From positions 124,001 through 188,000 of the forward strand of contig JALJCO010010548.1 of assembly GCA_023101725.1 (NCBI GenBank): DNA of 64,000 nucleotides, in the 5' to 3' direction. The notes under the pieces were generated by a model. It did no database searches. It had not been told where the DNA came from and saw only the letters and a list, made by a program, of their open reading frames with translations. Below are positions 21,201 to 28,339 of the stretch, one piece after another. This stretch comes from Atherinomorus stipes (Eukaryota; Chordata; Actinopteri; Atheriniformes; Atherinidae). Each line of letters opens with the position of its first letter. Within the stretch, counting starts at the first letter, position 1. The position numbers and the translations under genes were made by a program.

Positions 21201-21342
21201 TCCTGCGGGAACACTCACCTCCACCGTGCATCTGGCACAGGTAAGGAAAGCGCCACACGTTCCCCAGACCCACGGCGTAGGACACGCACGCCAGGACGAA
21301 CTGCATGGGGCTGTCCCAGCTGTCGCGAGCATCTTTCTCCAT
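1665..21342 (-). CDS. slc6a20: SLC6A20-like Na+/imino-acid transporter, 5' seven exons (3' end outside window)
   Basis: Seen: exons at 21219-21342, 10008-10148, 4924-5015, 4565-4792, 4381-4491, 4039-4280 and 1665-1827 (minus strand) have AG/GT borders and compatible phases and sum to 1101 nt = 367 codons without a stop. The product starts [20 protein letters not shown], has the SLC6 TM1 signature [14 protein letters not shown], the TM6 stretch [20 protein letters not shown] and the loop-4 motif [10 protein letters not shown]. Known: SLC6A20 (SIT1) is a plasma-membrane Na+/Cl- dependent carrier of proline and other imino acids in kidney and gut; the mammalian protein is about 590 aa with 12 TM helices. 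The window therefore holds about 60% of it, TM1 to extracellular loop 4. Inference: ortholog of SLC6A20 rather than SLC6A18/19, judged from remembered similarity; a phylogeny would settle it. No broken exon or missing TM1/TM6 residue is seen, so the gene looks functional. Confidence 0.93.
2515..3215. repeat. Degenerate ~20-30 bp minisatellite in slc6a20 intron 6
   Basis: Repeated GAGTAAAGTAGTCCTAGGAA-like units with variable spacing (TAAAGTAGT, GTAATCCTAGGA, TGGAAGGAG) fill about 700 bp. Unit lengths vary and many bases differ, so this is an old array. Reading frames across it are shadows. Confidence 0.85.
3339..3390. repeat. 10-bp tandem repeat (GGTGGACGGA), ~5 units
   Basis: Five near-perfect copies of the decamer, followed by unique sequence. 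Lies in slc6a20 intron 6. Confidence 0.95.
3391..4038. other. slc6a20 intron 6, remaining part
   Basis: No gene, RNA or clear repeat is visible. It is moderately AT-rich with several oligo-T runs, and ends at the donor of exon 6. Confidence 0.6.
4039..4280 (-). CDS. slc6a20: slc6a20 exon 6 (TM6, TM7)
   Basis: 242 nt = 80 codons plus two bases. It starts [20 protein letters not shown]; that methionine is internal, not a start. TM6 with the [16 protein letters not shown] substrate/Na+ segment is followed by TM7 ([20 protein letters not shown]) and the start of loop 4 ([13 protein letters not shown]). Acceptor TTTTAG lies at 4281-4286 and donor GTATGG at 4033-4038. Confidence 0.94.
4381..4491 (-). 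CDS. slc6a20: slc6a20 exon 5 (TM5)
   Basis: 111 nt = 37 codons from [20 protein letters not shown] to GVKYMFTPK. This is the conserved SLC6 TM5 exon, where lysine-valine-valine-tyrosine-phenylalanine continues directly from STGK of exon 4. Acceptor TTTCAG at 4492-4497; donor GTAGGC at 4375-4380. Confidence 0.93.
4565..4792 (-). CDS. slc6a20: slc6a20 exon 4 (extracellular loop 2, TM4)
   Basis: 228 nt = 76 codons, in phase at both ends. It begins [20 protein letters not shown], which has the paired cysteines of extracellular loop 2 and an N-glycosylation site (NRT). It then has a [12 protein letters not shown] stretch (another N-x-S site) and the hydrophobic TM4 segment [18 protein letters not shown], ending STGK before donor GTGAGG. 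No continuous reading frame joins exons 3 and 4; the split is inferred from splice sites and from equal length to the mammalian protein. Confidence 0.9.
4924..5015 (-). CDS. slc6a20: slc6a20 exon 3 (TM3)
   Basis: 92 nt (two bases plus 30 codons) encoding [20 protein letters not shown] and then [10 protein letters not shown], the TM3 region of SLC6 carriers. Acceptor TTTTAG ends at 5016; donor GTGAGC follows the CAA codon at 4924. The next intron is only 131 bp (4793-4923), the shortest of the gene. Confidence 0.92.
5705..6393. mobile_element. Non-autonomous DNA transposon with AGGGATGTCCC inverted ends
   Basis: Left end AGGGATGTCCCAATACCGAT and the reverse complement of the right end, AGGGATGTCCCGAAACTAC, form terminal inverted repeats; both sides continue with 'GTATCGG'-type sequence. 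Length 689 bp. No transposase is visible. A LINE 3' tail is inserted at about 5838. No clean target duplication was found, so the superfamily is left open. Confidence 0.7.
5838..6000 (-). mobile_element. LINE (L2/Maui-type) 3' tail fragment
   Basis: CAACTCAACTTTATTTGTAT is the reverse complement of the 3' tail typical of fish L2/Maui-like LINEs (ATACAAATAAAGTTGAGTTG). The tail lies inside the 5705-6393 element; the upstream boundary is approximate. Confidence 0.6.
7243..7671. mobile_element. Outer hAT-like element interrupted by the 7258-7476 copy
   Basis: The right end reads GGACCAATTTGAGTAACCCT and the left end TACTCAA...CAGTCCTAC is its inverted counterpart, split by the inner element. 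The interior CCTGCAGGTTTTCAGAGTAA and GTGAGTCAGGTGAGTTGGAG resembles the 49569-50421 element. Confidence 0.6.
7258..7476. mobile_element. hAT-like MITE, 219 bp, with 8-bp target duplication
   Basis: Begins CAGGGGTGCCAAAGTC and ends GACTTGGGCACCCCTG (inverted ends). It is flanked by CTCAAGTC (7250-7257) and CTCAAATC (7477-7484), an 8-bp duplication with one mismatch. It is inserted in the end of another element (7243-7671). A relative lies at 50495-50717. Confidence 0.85.
8875..9165. repeat. Low-complexity purine/A-rich block
   Basis: Noisy G-runs and A-runs (GGGGGAAAGGAGG, long A tracts with single C, G or T) followed by CCCGGGCCGGGGGGG. No gene or clear repeat; it may be an assembly or sequencing artefact. 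Confidence 0.7.
9232..9584. mobile_element. TTAA-type MITE (family C), 353 bp
   Basis: Begins TTAAAGGAATAGTACACCCA and ends with its inverted copy CTATTCCTTTAA; TTAA on both sides. The interior CAGAATGATGTGCCTTTG and CTGGAGCACTTTAATATCTC recurs at 17634, 27215 and 48281. It is nested in the 8553-9792 element. Confidence 0.85.
9793..10007. other. slc6a20 intron 2 just downstream of exon 2
   Basis: Short unique sequence between the element ending at 9792 and the exon 2 donor; no feature seen. Confidence 0.5.
10008..10148 (-). CDS. slc6a20: slc6a20 exon 2 (TM2)
   Basis: 141 nt with acceptor TTTCAG upstream and donor GTAAGC at 10007. It encodes [20 protein letters not shown] followed by the SLC6 motif [18 protein letters not shown], covering TM2 and the start of intracellular loop 1. 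Phase is 1 on both sides, matching exons 1 and 3. Confidence 0.93.
10653..11239. mobile_element. hAT-like element, 587 bp, TAGGGGTGCACGAT ends
   Basis: Left end TAGGGGTGCACGATATTGG and right end ATTATATCGTGCATCCCTA are inverted repeats. Flanking 8-mers ATTCTCAT (10645-10652) and ATTCTGAT (11240-11247) form a target duplication with one mismatch, a hAT signature. A second element (about 10809-11062) is nested inside. Confidence 0.82.
10809..11062. mobile_element. Palindromic MITE (GGGTGGGAAAAAAAT ends) nested in hAT-like element
   Basis: Left AGGGGTGGGAAAAAAATATC and right GACATTTTTTTCCCGCCCC pair as inverted ends. The interior ACACTGAAATATC and CTCGCGAGATTTTG pairs make it nearly palindromic. 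The same family occurs at 16985-17205 and 22277-22578. Confidence 0.75.
11385..12480. mobile_element. Unclassified repeat, about 1.1 kb, interrupted by a LINE
   Basis: GTCAGCAACTTTACAGAAAA at the left and CTCTCCGAGTGCTTTTCTAG at the right match, in reverse orientation, the ends of 41812-42905. A related interior (GGATCCGGATCAAC type) is shared. No coding region is visible. A LINE 3' end is inserted at about 11953-12363. Confidence 0.65.
11953..12363 (-). mobile_element. L2/Maui-like LINE 3' end with ORF C-terminus
   Basis: The minus-strand frame 12344-12132 ends [37 protein letters not shown] and stop, the conserved C-terminus of fish L2/Maui-like reverse-transcriptase polyproteins. It is followed by a 3'UTR ending in the tail GTGCTATACAAATAAACTTG. 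5'-truncated, as is usual for LINE copies. Confidence 0.8.
12499..13634. mobile_element. Giant foldback element, copy 1 (TAGGGGATTATCACGC ends)
   Basis: Left end TAGGGGATTATCACGCTTAC; right end GTAAGCCTGATAATCCCCTA. Most of the ~1.13 kb is a foldback: 12499-12975 pairs with 13150-13634, and each half holds a smaller inverted pair (CCGCGGTGAAG...GTTTGTTTGT near 12678 against 12992-13050). TA borders on both sides could be a 2-bp duplication. Open frames in the arms read the same peptide from both strands and are not genes. Other copies: 35775-36902 and 59340-60460. Confidence 0.85.
13635..14515. other. slc6a20 intron 1 segment without recognised features
   Basis: AT-rich, several oligo-T and oligo-A runs, and a short LINE-like tail (TTTTACATAAAGTTGAATTG, 13885-13904). 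No coding exon seen. Confidence 0.5.
14525..14900. repeat. 31-bp C/T-rich minisatellite (about 12 units)
   Basis: Units of 31 bp combining CTCTGTCCCCCTCTGG, CCTTGTCC and CTCTAG/CTCTGG; unit starts at 14701, 14732 and 14763 show the period. Strand asymmetry is strong (pyrimidine top strand). Confidence 0.93.
15199..15238. repeat. (GT)n microsatellite
   Basis: About 19 GT dinucleotides followed by GCGTTC. Confidence 0.97.
15240..16855. other. slc6a20 intron 1, apparently unique sequence
   Basis: About 1.6 kb with no transposon ends, exons or RNA genes that I can recognise. It is the longest repeat-poor piece of intron 1, so it is the most likely place here for conserved noncoding elements, which I cannot test. 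Confidence 0.45.
16857..17377. mobile_element. hAT-like element with TAGGGCTGTGCGATA end
   Basis: Left TAGGGCTGTGCGATACACCG and right ATCATATCCTGCATCCCTA are degenerate inverted ends similar to 10653-11239. Inside is a nested palindromic copy (16985-17205) with AAGGGTGGGAAAAAA and TTTTTCCCAACCCT ends. No clean target duplication seen. Confidence 0.65.
17455..17580. repeat. AT-rich palindromic tract (ATATCATGATAT-type)
   Basis: Overlapping GATATGATCAAATATCATA-like motifs read similarly on both strands. Probably eroded MITE or microsatellite material. Confidence 0.6.
17634..17745. mobile_element. Family C TTAA element, left fragment
   Basis: TTAAAGGGATACGACACCCA then CAGAACGACGTGCCTTCG and CTGGAGCACTTTTTAATATC, identical in order to the left end of 48281-49064, then cut off where Tc1 sequence begins. 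Confidence 0.8.
17975..18800 (+). pseudogene. Tc1-like transposase pseudogene (copy A)
   Basis: Tc1/mariner DD34E family: N-terminal HTH, then a GRPR-like [12 protein letters not shown] segment, then [20 protein letters not shown]. Frame breaks occur before 18067 and after the TAG at 18418-18420. The first catalytic Asp region (IVWSDETR) follows the stop in another frame at about 18416-18440. About 90% of a normal ~340-residue transposase can be traced in pieces. Confidence 0.85.
18893..19187 (+). mobile_element. LINE/SINE-like 3' tail inserted in Tc1 copy A
   Basis: Absent from Tc1 copy B at the same site. It ends TGTTAAAGTGCTATACAAAT then AAAATTTGAGTTGAG, the L2/Maui-type tail. A 5-base GTATT occurs on both sides (near 18885 and 19187), a possible target duplication. 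Confidence 0.75.
19500..20356. mobile_element. TTAA-type foldback element (family A), 857 bp
   Basis: TTAA + AGGGGAAGTTCAGAATTTTT at the left and AAAATTCTGACCTTCCCC + TTTAA at the right. Long arms share AATGCTAGTGCAAGTCAATA and its complement. No transposase. Other copies: 50864-51720 (full) and 42972-43248 (right half). TTAA target suggests piggyBac-type mobilisation (inference). Confidence 0.85.
20357..21218. other. slc6a20 intron 1, segment next to exon 1
   Basis: No repeat ends recognised. Contains TATTCATAGTGTCTCATAAA and several CpG-containing stretches near 20830-20970. Intron 1 totals 11.07 kb, and first introns commonly hold regulatory sequence, but nothing specific is readable. Confidence 0.45.
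21219..21342 (-). CDS. slc6a20: slc6a20 exon 1 (start codon, TM1)
   Basis: 124 nt, 41 codons plus one base. The ATG at 21342 sits in a good initiation context (G at -3, G at +4) and gives a short N-terminus that runs straight into TM1, as in mammalian SLC6A20. TM1 contains the unwound Na+/substrate segment [12 protein letters not shown]. The donor GTGAGT follows at 21218-21213. The sequence around it is GC- and CpG-rich, unlike the rest of the gene. Confidence 0.93.
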
Positions 21343-21560
21343 GTCTGCGCTCCGCGCACGCGTCCAGATTTCTCCACAGCTGCAGACTCGTGGGGGGGTG
21401 GGAAAAGCGCCAGCGGCGGGTGTGTGCGCGCGGTGTGGAGTCGCGGCTTTTAAGCGCTCCCTCTCCGGCTCACGCTCACTTCCAGGGGGAGGGTCTTCCC
21501 GCAGGAGTGCGCTTGAGTTTGGGTCATCAGGCGACTACACCTACCGTCAACCTTTGGTCA
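21343..21560 (-). promoter_or_regulatory. Putative slc6a20 promoter/5'UTR, GC- and CpG-rich
   Basis: Directly upstream of the exon 1 ATG the sequence is rich in CpG and GC, with CGCGCGCG-type and GGGGGGGTGGG runs, in contrast to the AT-rich surroundings. On the minus strand a TTAAAA box flanked by GC sequence lies at 21448-21453, about 105 bp upstream of the ATG, and could act as a weak TATA element. Inference only; no transcript start can be read from sequence. Confidence 0.45.
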
Positions 21561-22276
21561 CAGCGCGCTCGCAAGGCTTCCTGGGAAACGTAGTTCAGTA
21601 ATTGTGATGTTTATTTACAGTATGAGCCTGAATCAGCTGGTGTCACAATGACATGTGGACATGTATCCCAGAAGGACCAGAAAATATGTTAGGAAATGTA
21701 GCTGTCAGTCAAGCCCACAGGGTGGGCGGGGCTTAAAGACAGGACACACTTCAGAACACTTTATTTTGTATTTTGTGTTTATTTATTTATTTAAAAAGGA
21801 CAATGCATTTTTAGGCACGTATACATGACATTTGTACAAGTAAATTGCAGGATTATGGCTTCGGCTAATTTCCACTCTCTGTCCCCTGATAAGCAAAGCT
21901 CAGCTGCCATCACTGAAGATATTTTGAGAAGGAACTGAGTGCAGACATGGAGCTAAACCATTCAGAATGTTATAAACCAGGATTATTTATCCCATTAGGA
22001 AGTTTTTCAGGGAAATTCAAGTTCCAGGCACTTAAACAATTAAAGAACAACAATTAAATCACGATTTAAGAACAAAGTGAAGAACAGATGCAAAAAAAAG
22101 AGAAATACAAGAGAGAAAAAAGAAAACAGTAAAGAAAACAGGCTACAGTAAAGATATGAATATAAATAAATGTAAATATGTAGGCCTGAATGAAAAAAAC
22201 ATAGACATACATACACTAGTAAAAATGGAAATATAAAATAAGAATACGTGTATACACTCATATATACAGTATATAT
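21561..22276. other. Upstream flank of slc6a20, no gene seen
   Basis: Begins with CTGGGAAACGTAGTTCAGTA-type sequence, then AT-rich DNA. Reading frames at 22040-22337 on the minus strand are hydrophobic AT-rich shadows. Confidence 0.45.
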
Positions 22277-22578
22277 TAGGGCTGGGAAAAAAATCGATAC
22301 ACTGAAATATCGCGATATTTTCATATGCTGATATCATATTGATATGAAAAAATGTGGTATCGATCTATTTTACTAATGAATTCTCGCGAGATTTCGTTCT
22401 TCAGTCAAGAAATCTTGCGGGTTTTTCGTGAAATCTCGCGATATTTCACCATTTTCTTACGAAATCCCACGAGATTTCGTTGGTAAAATAGATTAATACT
22501 GCATTTTTGAATCTATATGAAAGCTGCATAGGAAAATATTGCGATATTGCAGTGTATCGATTTTTTTCCCCAGCCCTA
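22277..22578. mobile_element. Palindromic MITE (TAGGGCTGGGAAAAAAATCG ends)
   Basis: Left TAGGGCTGGGAAAAAAATCG and right CGATTTTTTTCCCCAGCCCTA are nearly perfect inverted ends. The interior ACACTGAAATATCGCGATAT and CGCGAGATTTC pairs extend the palindrome over most of 302 bp. It sits inside TA-rich DNA, so a target duplication cannot be separated from background. Confidence 0.85.
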
Positions 22579-22583
22579 ATATA

Positions 22584-22585
22584 TA

Positions 22586-22622
<37 letters not shown>
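22584..22622. repeat. (TA)n microsatellite
   Basis: Run of TA dinucleotides directly after the palindromic MITE; the left flank of the MITE is also TA-rich, so the element probably landed in this tract. Confidence 0.9.
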
Positions 22623-22625
<3 letters not shown>

Positions 22626-23955
22626 CAGGTGAATGCTTGATTCCAGGCCACAGGTGAGGCTTCTGTCTCCTGTCCCCCGTGGAAAGTCCCTGTCCTTGTC
22701 TGACAGGAAGACACACTTTACATTAACTAACCTACTTACACAGCTCTGACGCCGACATCTAACTTTTCCATCCTGAGAAGAAAACATTTTTTTTGCAAGT
22801 CATAGCCAAAGGTCACATAGGTTTGTTTTTATTGTGCTTTCGGATAATTATGTGGTTATATAAGAACAAAAACTAAACTTGGAGCGTGCTCCTACAATGA
22901 TTATACGACTGAACAGCATAAAAACAAGATATGTATATACATGTGTGTGTATATATTTTATGGGGTAAGTACACACCTACCTATTAACTTTAGTATGTCC
23001 AAATATCAGTCATGTCATGTAATATAAAACAAACATATATGCACATGTGTGTGTGTGTGTACACTGAGCCCACACCTCGCAGAGGAATCTTTAAGCTTAT
23101 TTAAGCTTCTGGAGCATTGTGGCAAATACTGCAATGTGTACTTTCTGTGTATTTTCAGATGTCAACATGATCATGTAAAGAAGATCTCTAAAGCAAGTAT
23201 TATTACAAAGTAAGACCGGATTATAAAACCAATCAAAAGGGAGCGATTATATTCAATTTTCTTTGTCTAACAAGCACAAATGTTCCTTTTGTGGTGAGTT
23301 GCATGTTGGACGTCTGCTCACGCCACACACTGGGTTTGTATCATCCAAATGTAAATGTATTGTAAGCAAAACAGGTTGTAAAACAGTCATTAACAGCTGG
23401 ACTTTAACCATTGAACAGCCTGGAGGTAAATAAAAACATCAGTAAATAATATAATAATAATAATATAGTTTTTGTATCTACTGTATTTCTGAACTAAAGT
23501 AGCTTCTAGAAACAAAACTTCCAACACTCAGGAAAGCCGGTGGAATTTTTACTAGTGGATATATGTATATATTTTTTTGTTCATACCTATATTTACATTT
23601 ATCTATATTTTTATCTTTACTACAGCCTCACACCTTGTTGGGTACCTTTGTGTTTTATTTTTTCTCTCATATTTCTCTTTTTTGCGTCTGTTAGTTTGCA
23701 ATATCTAAATAAAATATACATTTATTTACAGTTTATTTACATTGAGCTTTTTTATTCTTAATATATTTGATCACAGAATCATTTTATTGATCAGATTTCA
23801 ATTTCATTCCAATTGCTACTTCTTCTGCAGTAAAATCTAATATTTAGTAGGTATAAAAGCCTGAATTTCTTCCATGAGTTATGAACATATTGTTGCATAT
23901 GTGGCAGTTGGCGGTCCTGTCACACACATAATGCACTCTGGCTACGTGGCCAAGC
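22623..23955. other. Intergenic AT-rich DNA, no gene seen
   Basis: Contains short GT/TA runs (22935-22960, 23046-23060) and oligo-T stretches. No exon-like or transposon-end sequence recognised. Confidence 0.5.
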
Positions 23956-23960
23956 AGATA

Positions 23961-24033
23961 TTCCTTTGGCTGAATGAATGGTTTGCATGCATGACTCTCA
24001 CCTGGGGGGTCTGGTGATCAAATCCTGACTTCA
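23961..24033 (+). pseudogene. tRNA-Glu-like pseudogene or tRNA-derived SINE head
   Basis: TGGCTGAATGAATGG resembles a tRNA A box, GACTCTCACCTG resembles the anticodon arm of tRNA-Glu(CTC), and TGATCAAATCCTGA a weakened B box; spacing fits. Stem pairing is damaged, so a functional tRNA is unlikely. Confidence 0.35.
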
Positions 24034-24199
24034 CCCTCCTTTGTTCTGCCACACATGTGTACTTTATCATATACTGTATGTATAAATGTCTTTGTGACTA
24101 TCTCATTACATCATGTCACATGTTTTTACATACATTTGTATTGTGTCAAGATATGACATCATCATCATGTCAGCAGGTGGATTTAGTTTAGAAATGAGA

Positions 24200-25602
24200 A
24201 ACAGCAGGAGAAAAAGTGTTGAACACATCAACAGTTTTGTCTTATATTTCTGGTAGAACTATTGACATGAAATTTTTACCAGATGTCGGTAAAAACTCAA
24301 GTAATGCACACATACAAAGAAATCCTAACATTTATGTCCAAAGTTATGTGTAAATAGTGAAATGAAACAGGGAATAAGTACTGAATACAAAAACCTTTGT
24401 TGGTGGTTTCAGCCTCCAGACGTCTCCTGTATGGAGAAACTAGTGGAAAACGTTGCTCAGATGTGATTTTGGTCCATTCTTCCACAAACTGCCTTCAAAT
24501 CTTCAAGGTTCCGGGTCTCTTCTGTCAACTCGGATCTTCAGTTCCTTTCAAAGATTTTTTCAATTGGATTTAATTAACTGGGCCGTTCTAGCAGCTTTAT
24601 CTTCTTCTTCTTAAAGCAGGTGAGTGTTTCTTGGCTGTGTGGTGGGACGGTCGTCTTGCTGAAAGATCCAGCCTCTTTTCATCTTCAGCAGATTCTGGTC
24701 CAGAATGTCTCTCTACTTTCCTCCATTCATTCTTCCTTCAATCATATGAAGTCTGCCAGTACCACATGCTGAAAAACAGCCCCCACCATGATGCTCCCAC
24801 CTCCAAACTTCACTGTTGCTATGGTGTTTTTGGTGCCATTTCTCCTCCAAACATGTTGTGTCTTATGACATCTGCAGAGTTCAGTTCTGGTCTCATCTGA
24901 CCAGACTATGTTTTCCAGAATGTCATGGGTTTGTCCAGATGTTGTGTTGCAAACTTCAAACCAGCATCAACCTGCTTCTTCTTCAGAAATGGAGTCTTGC
25001 GTGGTGTGCGTGCATGAAGGCCATGGCGGTTGAGTGCATTCCTTCTTGTTTTCTCTGAAACAACTGTAGCTGCTGGTTCCAGGTCTTTCTGAAGCTCTCC
25101 ACGAGTGGTCCTGGGCTGTTGGAGAACCTTTCTGATGATTGTTCTGACTCCTCTGTCTGAAATCTTGTGAGGAGCACCTGGCCGTGGCCGCTTTATGACC
25201 ATGCCGTGTTCTTTCCACTTCCGGATGATGGTCCCAATGGTGCTCACTGGAACTTTCACATGTTTAGAAATGCACCTGGAACCAATGCCTTCAGTGTGTT
25301 TGCAATAATAAGGTTGTGTAGGTCTTTAGACAGATCTTTGCTTTTACCCATCATGCAATGCTTCTTGTCTGACACCTTGGTGATGAGAAACCTTTTTAAA
25401 GGCATCAATCAGGACTAAACCAGCTGATATTACTTTGCTCTGATAGAGGACAGGATTACTTTCTAAATACTGACAGACTCCAGCTGCTTTTTTGGCTTTC
25501 AGATCTTTTTGTCTCCATTTCTTCATGTGTTCAATACTTATTCTCCGTGTCATTTTCTGAGAAAAATGTTGACATGTTCAATACTTTTTTCCACCACTGT
25601 AT
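24200..25602 (-). mobile_element. Tc1-like transposon copy B (defective), opposite to copy A
   Basis: The reverse-complement right end TACAGTGGTGGAAAAAAGTA and left end ACAGCAGGAGAAAAAGTG share 'AAAAAGTRTTGAACA...TCAACA' terminal inverted repeats; TA lies at the right border. The transposase start (ATGGGTAAAAGCAAAG, minus) is at 25351. An intact block 25259-24906 is almost identical to copy A (one residue differs, N/R in ALNxHGLHART). The catalytic C-terminal region near 24540-24570 is mutated. Confidence 0.9.
24500..25351 (-). pseudogene. Tc1-like transposase pseudogene (copy B)
   Basis: Same family and order as copy [16 protein letters not shown] linker, [20 protein letters not shown]. Interrupted by a frameshift after the start region and a stop after FWKT. 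The last motif has lost the PFNPTENLW form. Confidence 0.85.
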
Positions 25603-26935
25603 TACGGTTGAACTTTTGCCACTATGGACACGTTACATGTGGTTAGAAAACTCAGATTCTTCAGTGTAACCACTAGGTTCATTTTATGGACACAATGAGC
25701 ACCAAAGAATAATAAACAAAGATATAGCAGCAACAGATAAAAAGCAACTGGTACTTCCTACCTTTAAAGGGGTTCAGAAGCCATATTATGAGTCAAATCT
25801 TCAATTTTTTATTTTGCTTCTTTTCACAAAGGCCTTCCAACTAAAAGTAATCAAACATATTTTTTATAGAAACATTCCATATTGTGAAAATTGCCACATG
25901 AGTTCAATATTTTGCCGTCCAAAAAATTTGCTCGTCAAAGCTCATGCTACAGGTTTTATTCTGGTAGCCATGTTCCGCTCCATTGCTGGTGATATTCGCT
26001 TGTTTTCCTCTCTGTCCCCATCAATTTCTGCTTAGATAGTACACCAGCTTATGATATAAAACATGTGCTCCCAGTTTGGAAGGCCTATGCGCATGGACTT
26101 ATGTCATTTGATGCGTCAAAGAGCCCTGCTTCTGTTGCTCAGGCCCACGTGGGTCTTTAGATTTTGGAAGCCAAAGAAATGAGCTTTCTAATGAGGGTAA
26201 GCATGGTCAGGTTAGCTATGTGAAAGCCTGTTAAAGCCCTGTGAATGTACACCGTGCCAACGACAATGCTTTTCCTGTGACCTAAAATTCACCTTAGAAT
26301 GCATCTAAATTTTTTAAAACACCAGATTTTTTCATGTTACCTCAACACGCTCGTCCAAGTGACCGTGATGCAGCATTTGTTTATTTAATCTTGGTAAAAA
26401 TTGATAGTAAAATATATTTTTAAACCGTATTCTGGCCTCTTGGACTGAGGTGGACGTCACAGTCCAGAACAGGGGAGAGCTTTCAGGTTACCCCCCCCCC
26501 CCCCCCCCCCTTTTCCCTCTGATCTTAGTCACTGTTTTATGTTTTAAAGCCATCTTTCTATAACTTTCTATAATGATAGAAATATAACAGCTAAAATGAA
26601 ACAAAATCCAAATAAAAGTAAAACTGAAGCATCACTACATGTCTGTATGAAACTGTCTGGCTCTGTTTCTTATAACTGATGCATCAGCGGGTTAAGCTTG
26701 TTACATACTTTTACCAGAACAAGAACAAATTTCTCTGTTCTTGTGAAGAATGTAATGGCTTTAAAGGTGCAACGCACAACAAAATCAAAGGTCAAAAAGA
26801 AAAACGTAACACATTAAAAACTGTTTCTATTGGTATCTAATCACTTTAATAAAACAATTCTGTTTTTATTCTCTTTGATTGAAGCATTTCTCTCTCCTCA
26901 CCGTGGGTCCACTTACATACAGCTGCCACCATGTT
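25603..26935. other. Intergenic DNA, no gene seen
   Basis: AT-rich, with one poly(C) tract listed separately. No transposon ends or coding exons recognised. Confidence 0.5.
26492..26510. repeat. Poly(C) tract, 19 bases
   Basis: Uninterrupted C run followed by TTTTCCCTCT. Similar runs occur at 12845, 32757, 34846 (as G) and 40671. Confidence 0.95.
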
Positions 26936-27214
26936 TACTACAGTGTCTCTGAATGGACAAACAACTCTGTGTGAAGCTGTGAAACTGCAGTAGCAGCTGT
27001 GTCTGATAGACGAACAGAACATCTGCAGTTATCTGCAGTGCAGTCATTGCTGCTTCTGAGGCCATTGGATCCACTCACACATGAAAACATCTTTATGTCT
27101 GGAAGAAGTTTGGCCACTGATGGCCACCGTACTTTCTCTACAGTGTTTGATGTTTGAACTAATTTCTGTGTCCATCTTTGCCACAGTTTGCAGTAATTCT
27201 TACAAACTGGACTT

Positions 27215-27893
27215 CTAAAGGGACACAACACCCAAAGAATGATGTGCCTTCATTTAGTATATTCTTATGGCCTAAACAGAAGAACATCGCACTTCCTTTT
27301 TGCACGTTTATGCAAGTTCACGACACTATGGAAGCCACAGCAGATGAGATTGTGCATTCTCTTTTTTGTTTCTTTGTTTCTTTGTTTCTTCTCTTTGTTT
27401 CTTTGTTTCTTTGTTTCTTTCTTTGTTTCTTTGTTTCTTTGTTTCTTTCTTTCTTTCCTATAAATTACTAGCCAACCAAATTTCTTCTTCTATGCTTGCA
27501 TTATCGGCATAGTAGGCGCTGAACGGCGCGGCTTCCATTGTGTCGTGAACTCGCATGAAAGCGCAAATAGGAAGTGCAACGTTCTACTGTTTAGACTATA
27601 AAAATCTACTAAATGATGGTTTCCAGTAAATTCTGGACGCTACCCACTCAGGACACTTGGATTACATTGGACGAGCAGTATGGAGGAATATTGACAAGTT
27701 TTTGTGGACTTTTAAGGACCTTGTTGGCTCGGGTCCCAGCGAACTCCATTATATGAAAGTTGGGGGAAAACGAGAAGTCTTCCTGATCTCCGGCTGCATT
27801 TGAGATATTAAAAAAGTGCTCCAGAGTCTTGCTCACCATGAGGGGAAGTGGAAAATAAAGTTACATTATTCTGTGGGTGAATTATTCCTTTAA
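27215..27893. mobile_element. Family C TTAA element with (TTTGTTTC)n insertion
   Basis: Left CTAAAGGGACACAACACCCA (TTAA mutated to CTAA) and right GTGGGTGAATTATTCCTTTAA. The shared interior CTCAGGACACTTGGATTACA and GCCGGAGATCAGGAAGACTT (as complement) links it to 48281-49064. A TTTC/TTTG microsatellite fills 27358-27457. Confidence 0.8.
27358..27457. repeat. (TTTGTTTC)n microsatellite
   Basis: Imperfect TTTG/TTTC tetranucleotide run inside the family C element. Confidence 0.93.
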
Positions 27894-27894
27894 G

Positions 27895-28335
27895 TGACAT
27901 CCCATTCCTGATCCAGAGGGTTCAGGATGACGTTGGTCCACCTTTGCAGCTAGAACAGCTTCATCTTCTGGGAAGGATGTCCACAAGGTTTAGGAGTGTT
28001 TCTGGGAATCTTTGACCAGAATCCAGAAGCACATTTGTGAGGTCACACTGATGTTGGACCAGAAGGCCTGGCTCTCAGTCTCCGCTCTGATTCATCCCAA
28101 AGATGGTCTATGGGGTTGAGATCAGGACTCTCTGCAGGCCAGTCCAGTTCCTCCACACCAGACTCTGCATCCAGGTCTTTATGGACCTGCTTTGTGGTGC
28201 ACAGTCATGTTGGAAGAGGGAGGGACCAGCTCCAAACTGGTCCCACAAAGTTGGGAGCATGGAATTGTCCAGAATGTCTTGGTATGCTGAAGCATTCAGA
28301 GTTCCTTTCACTGGAACTAAGGGGACAAGCCACAT
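27895..28335 (-). mobile_element. Tc1/mariner transposase remnant
   Basis: The minus-strand frame 28335-28108 reads KGTLNASAYQDILDNSMLPT then LFQHDCAPQSRSIKTWMQSL, the pattern around the second catalytic Asp of Tc1-like transposases (here QHD followed by AP). The C-terminal PDLNPIE motif is not intact. No terminal repeats found, so this is a truncated copy of a family different from copies A and B. Confidence 0.7.
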
Positions 28336-28339
28336 ATTA

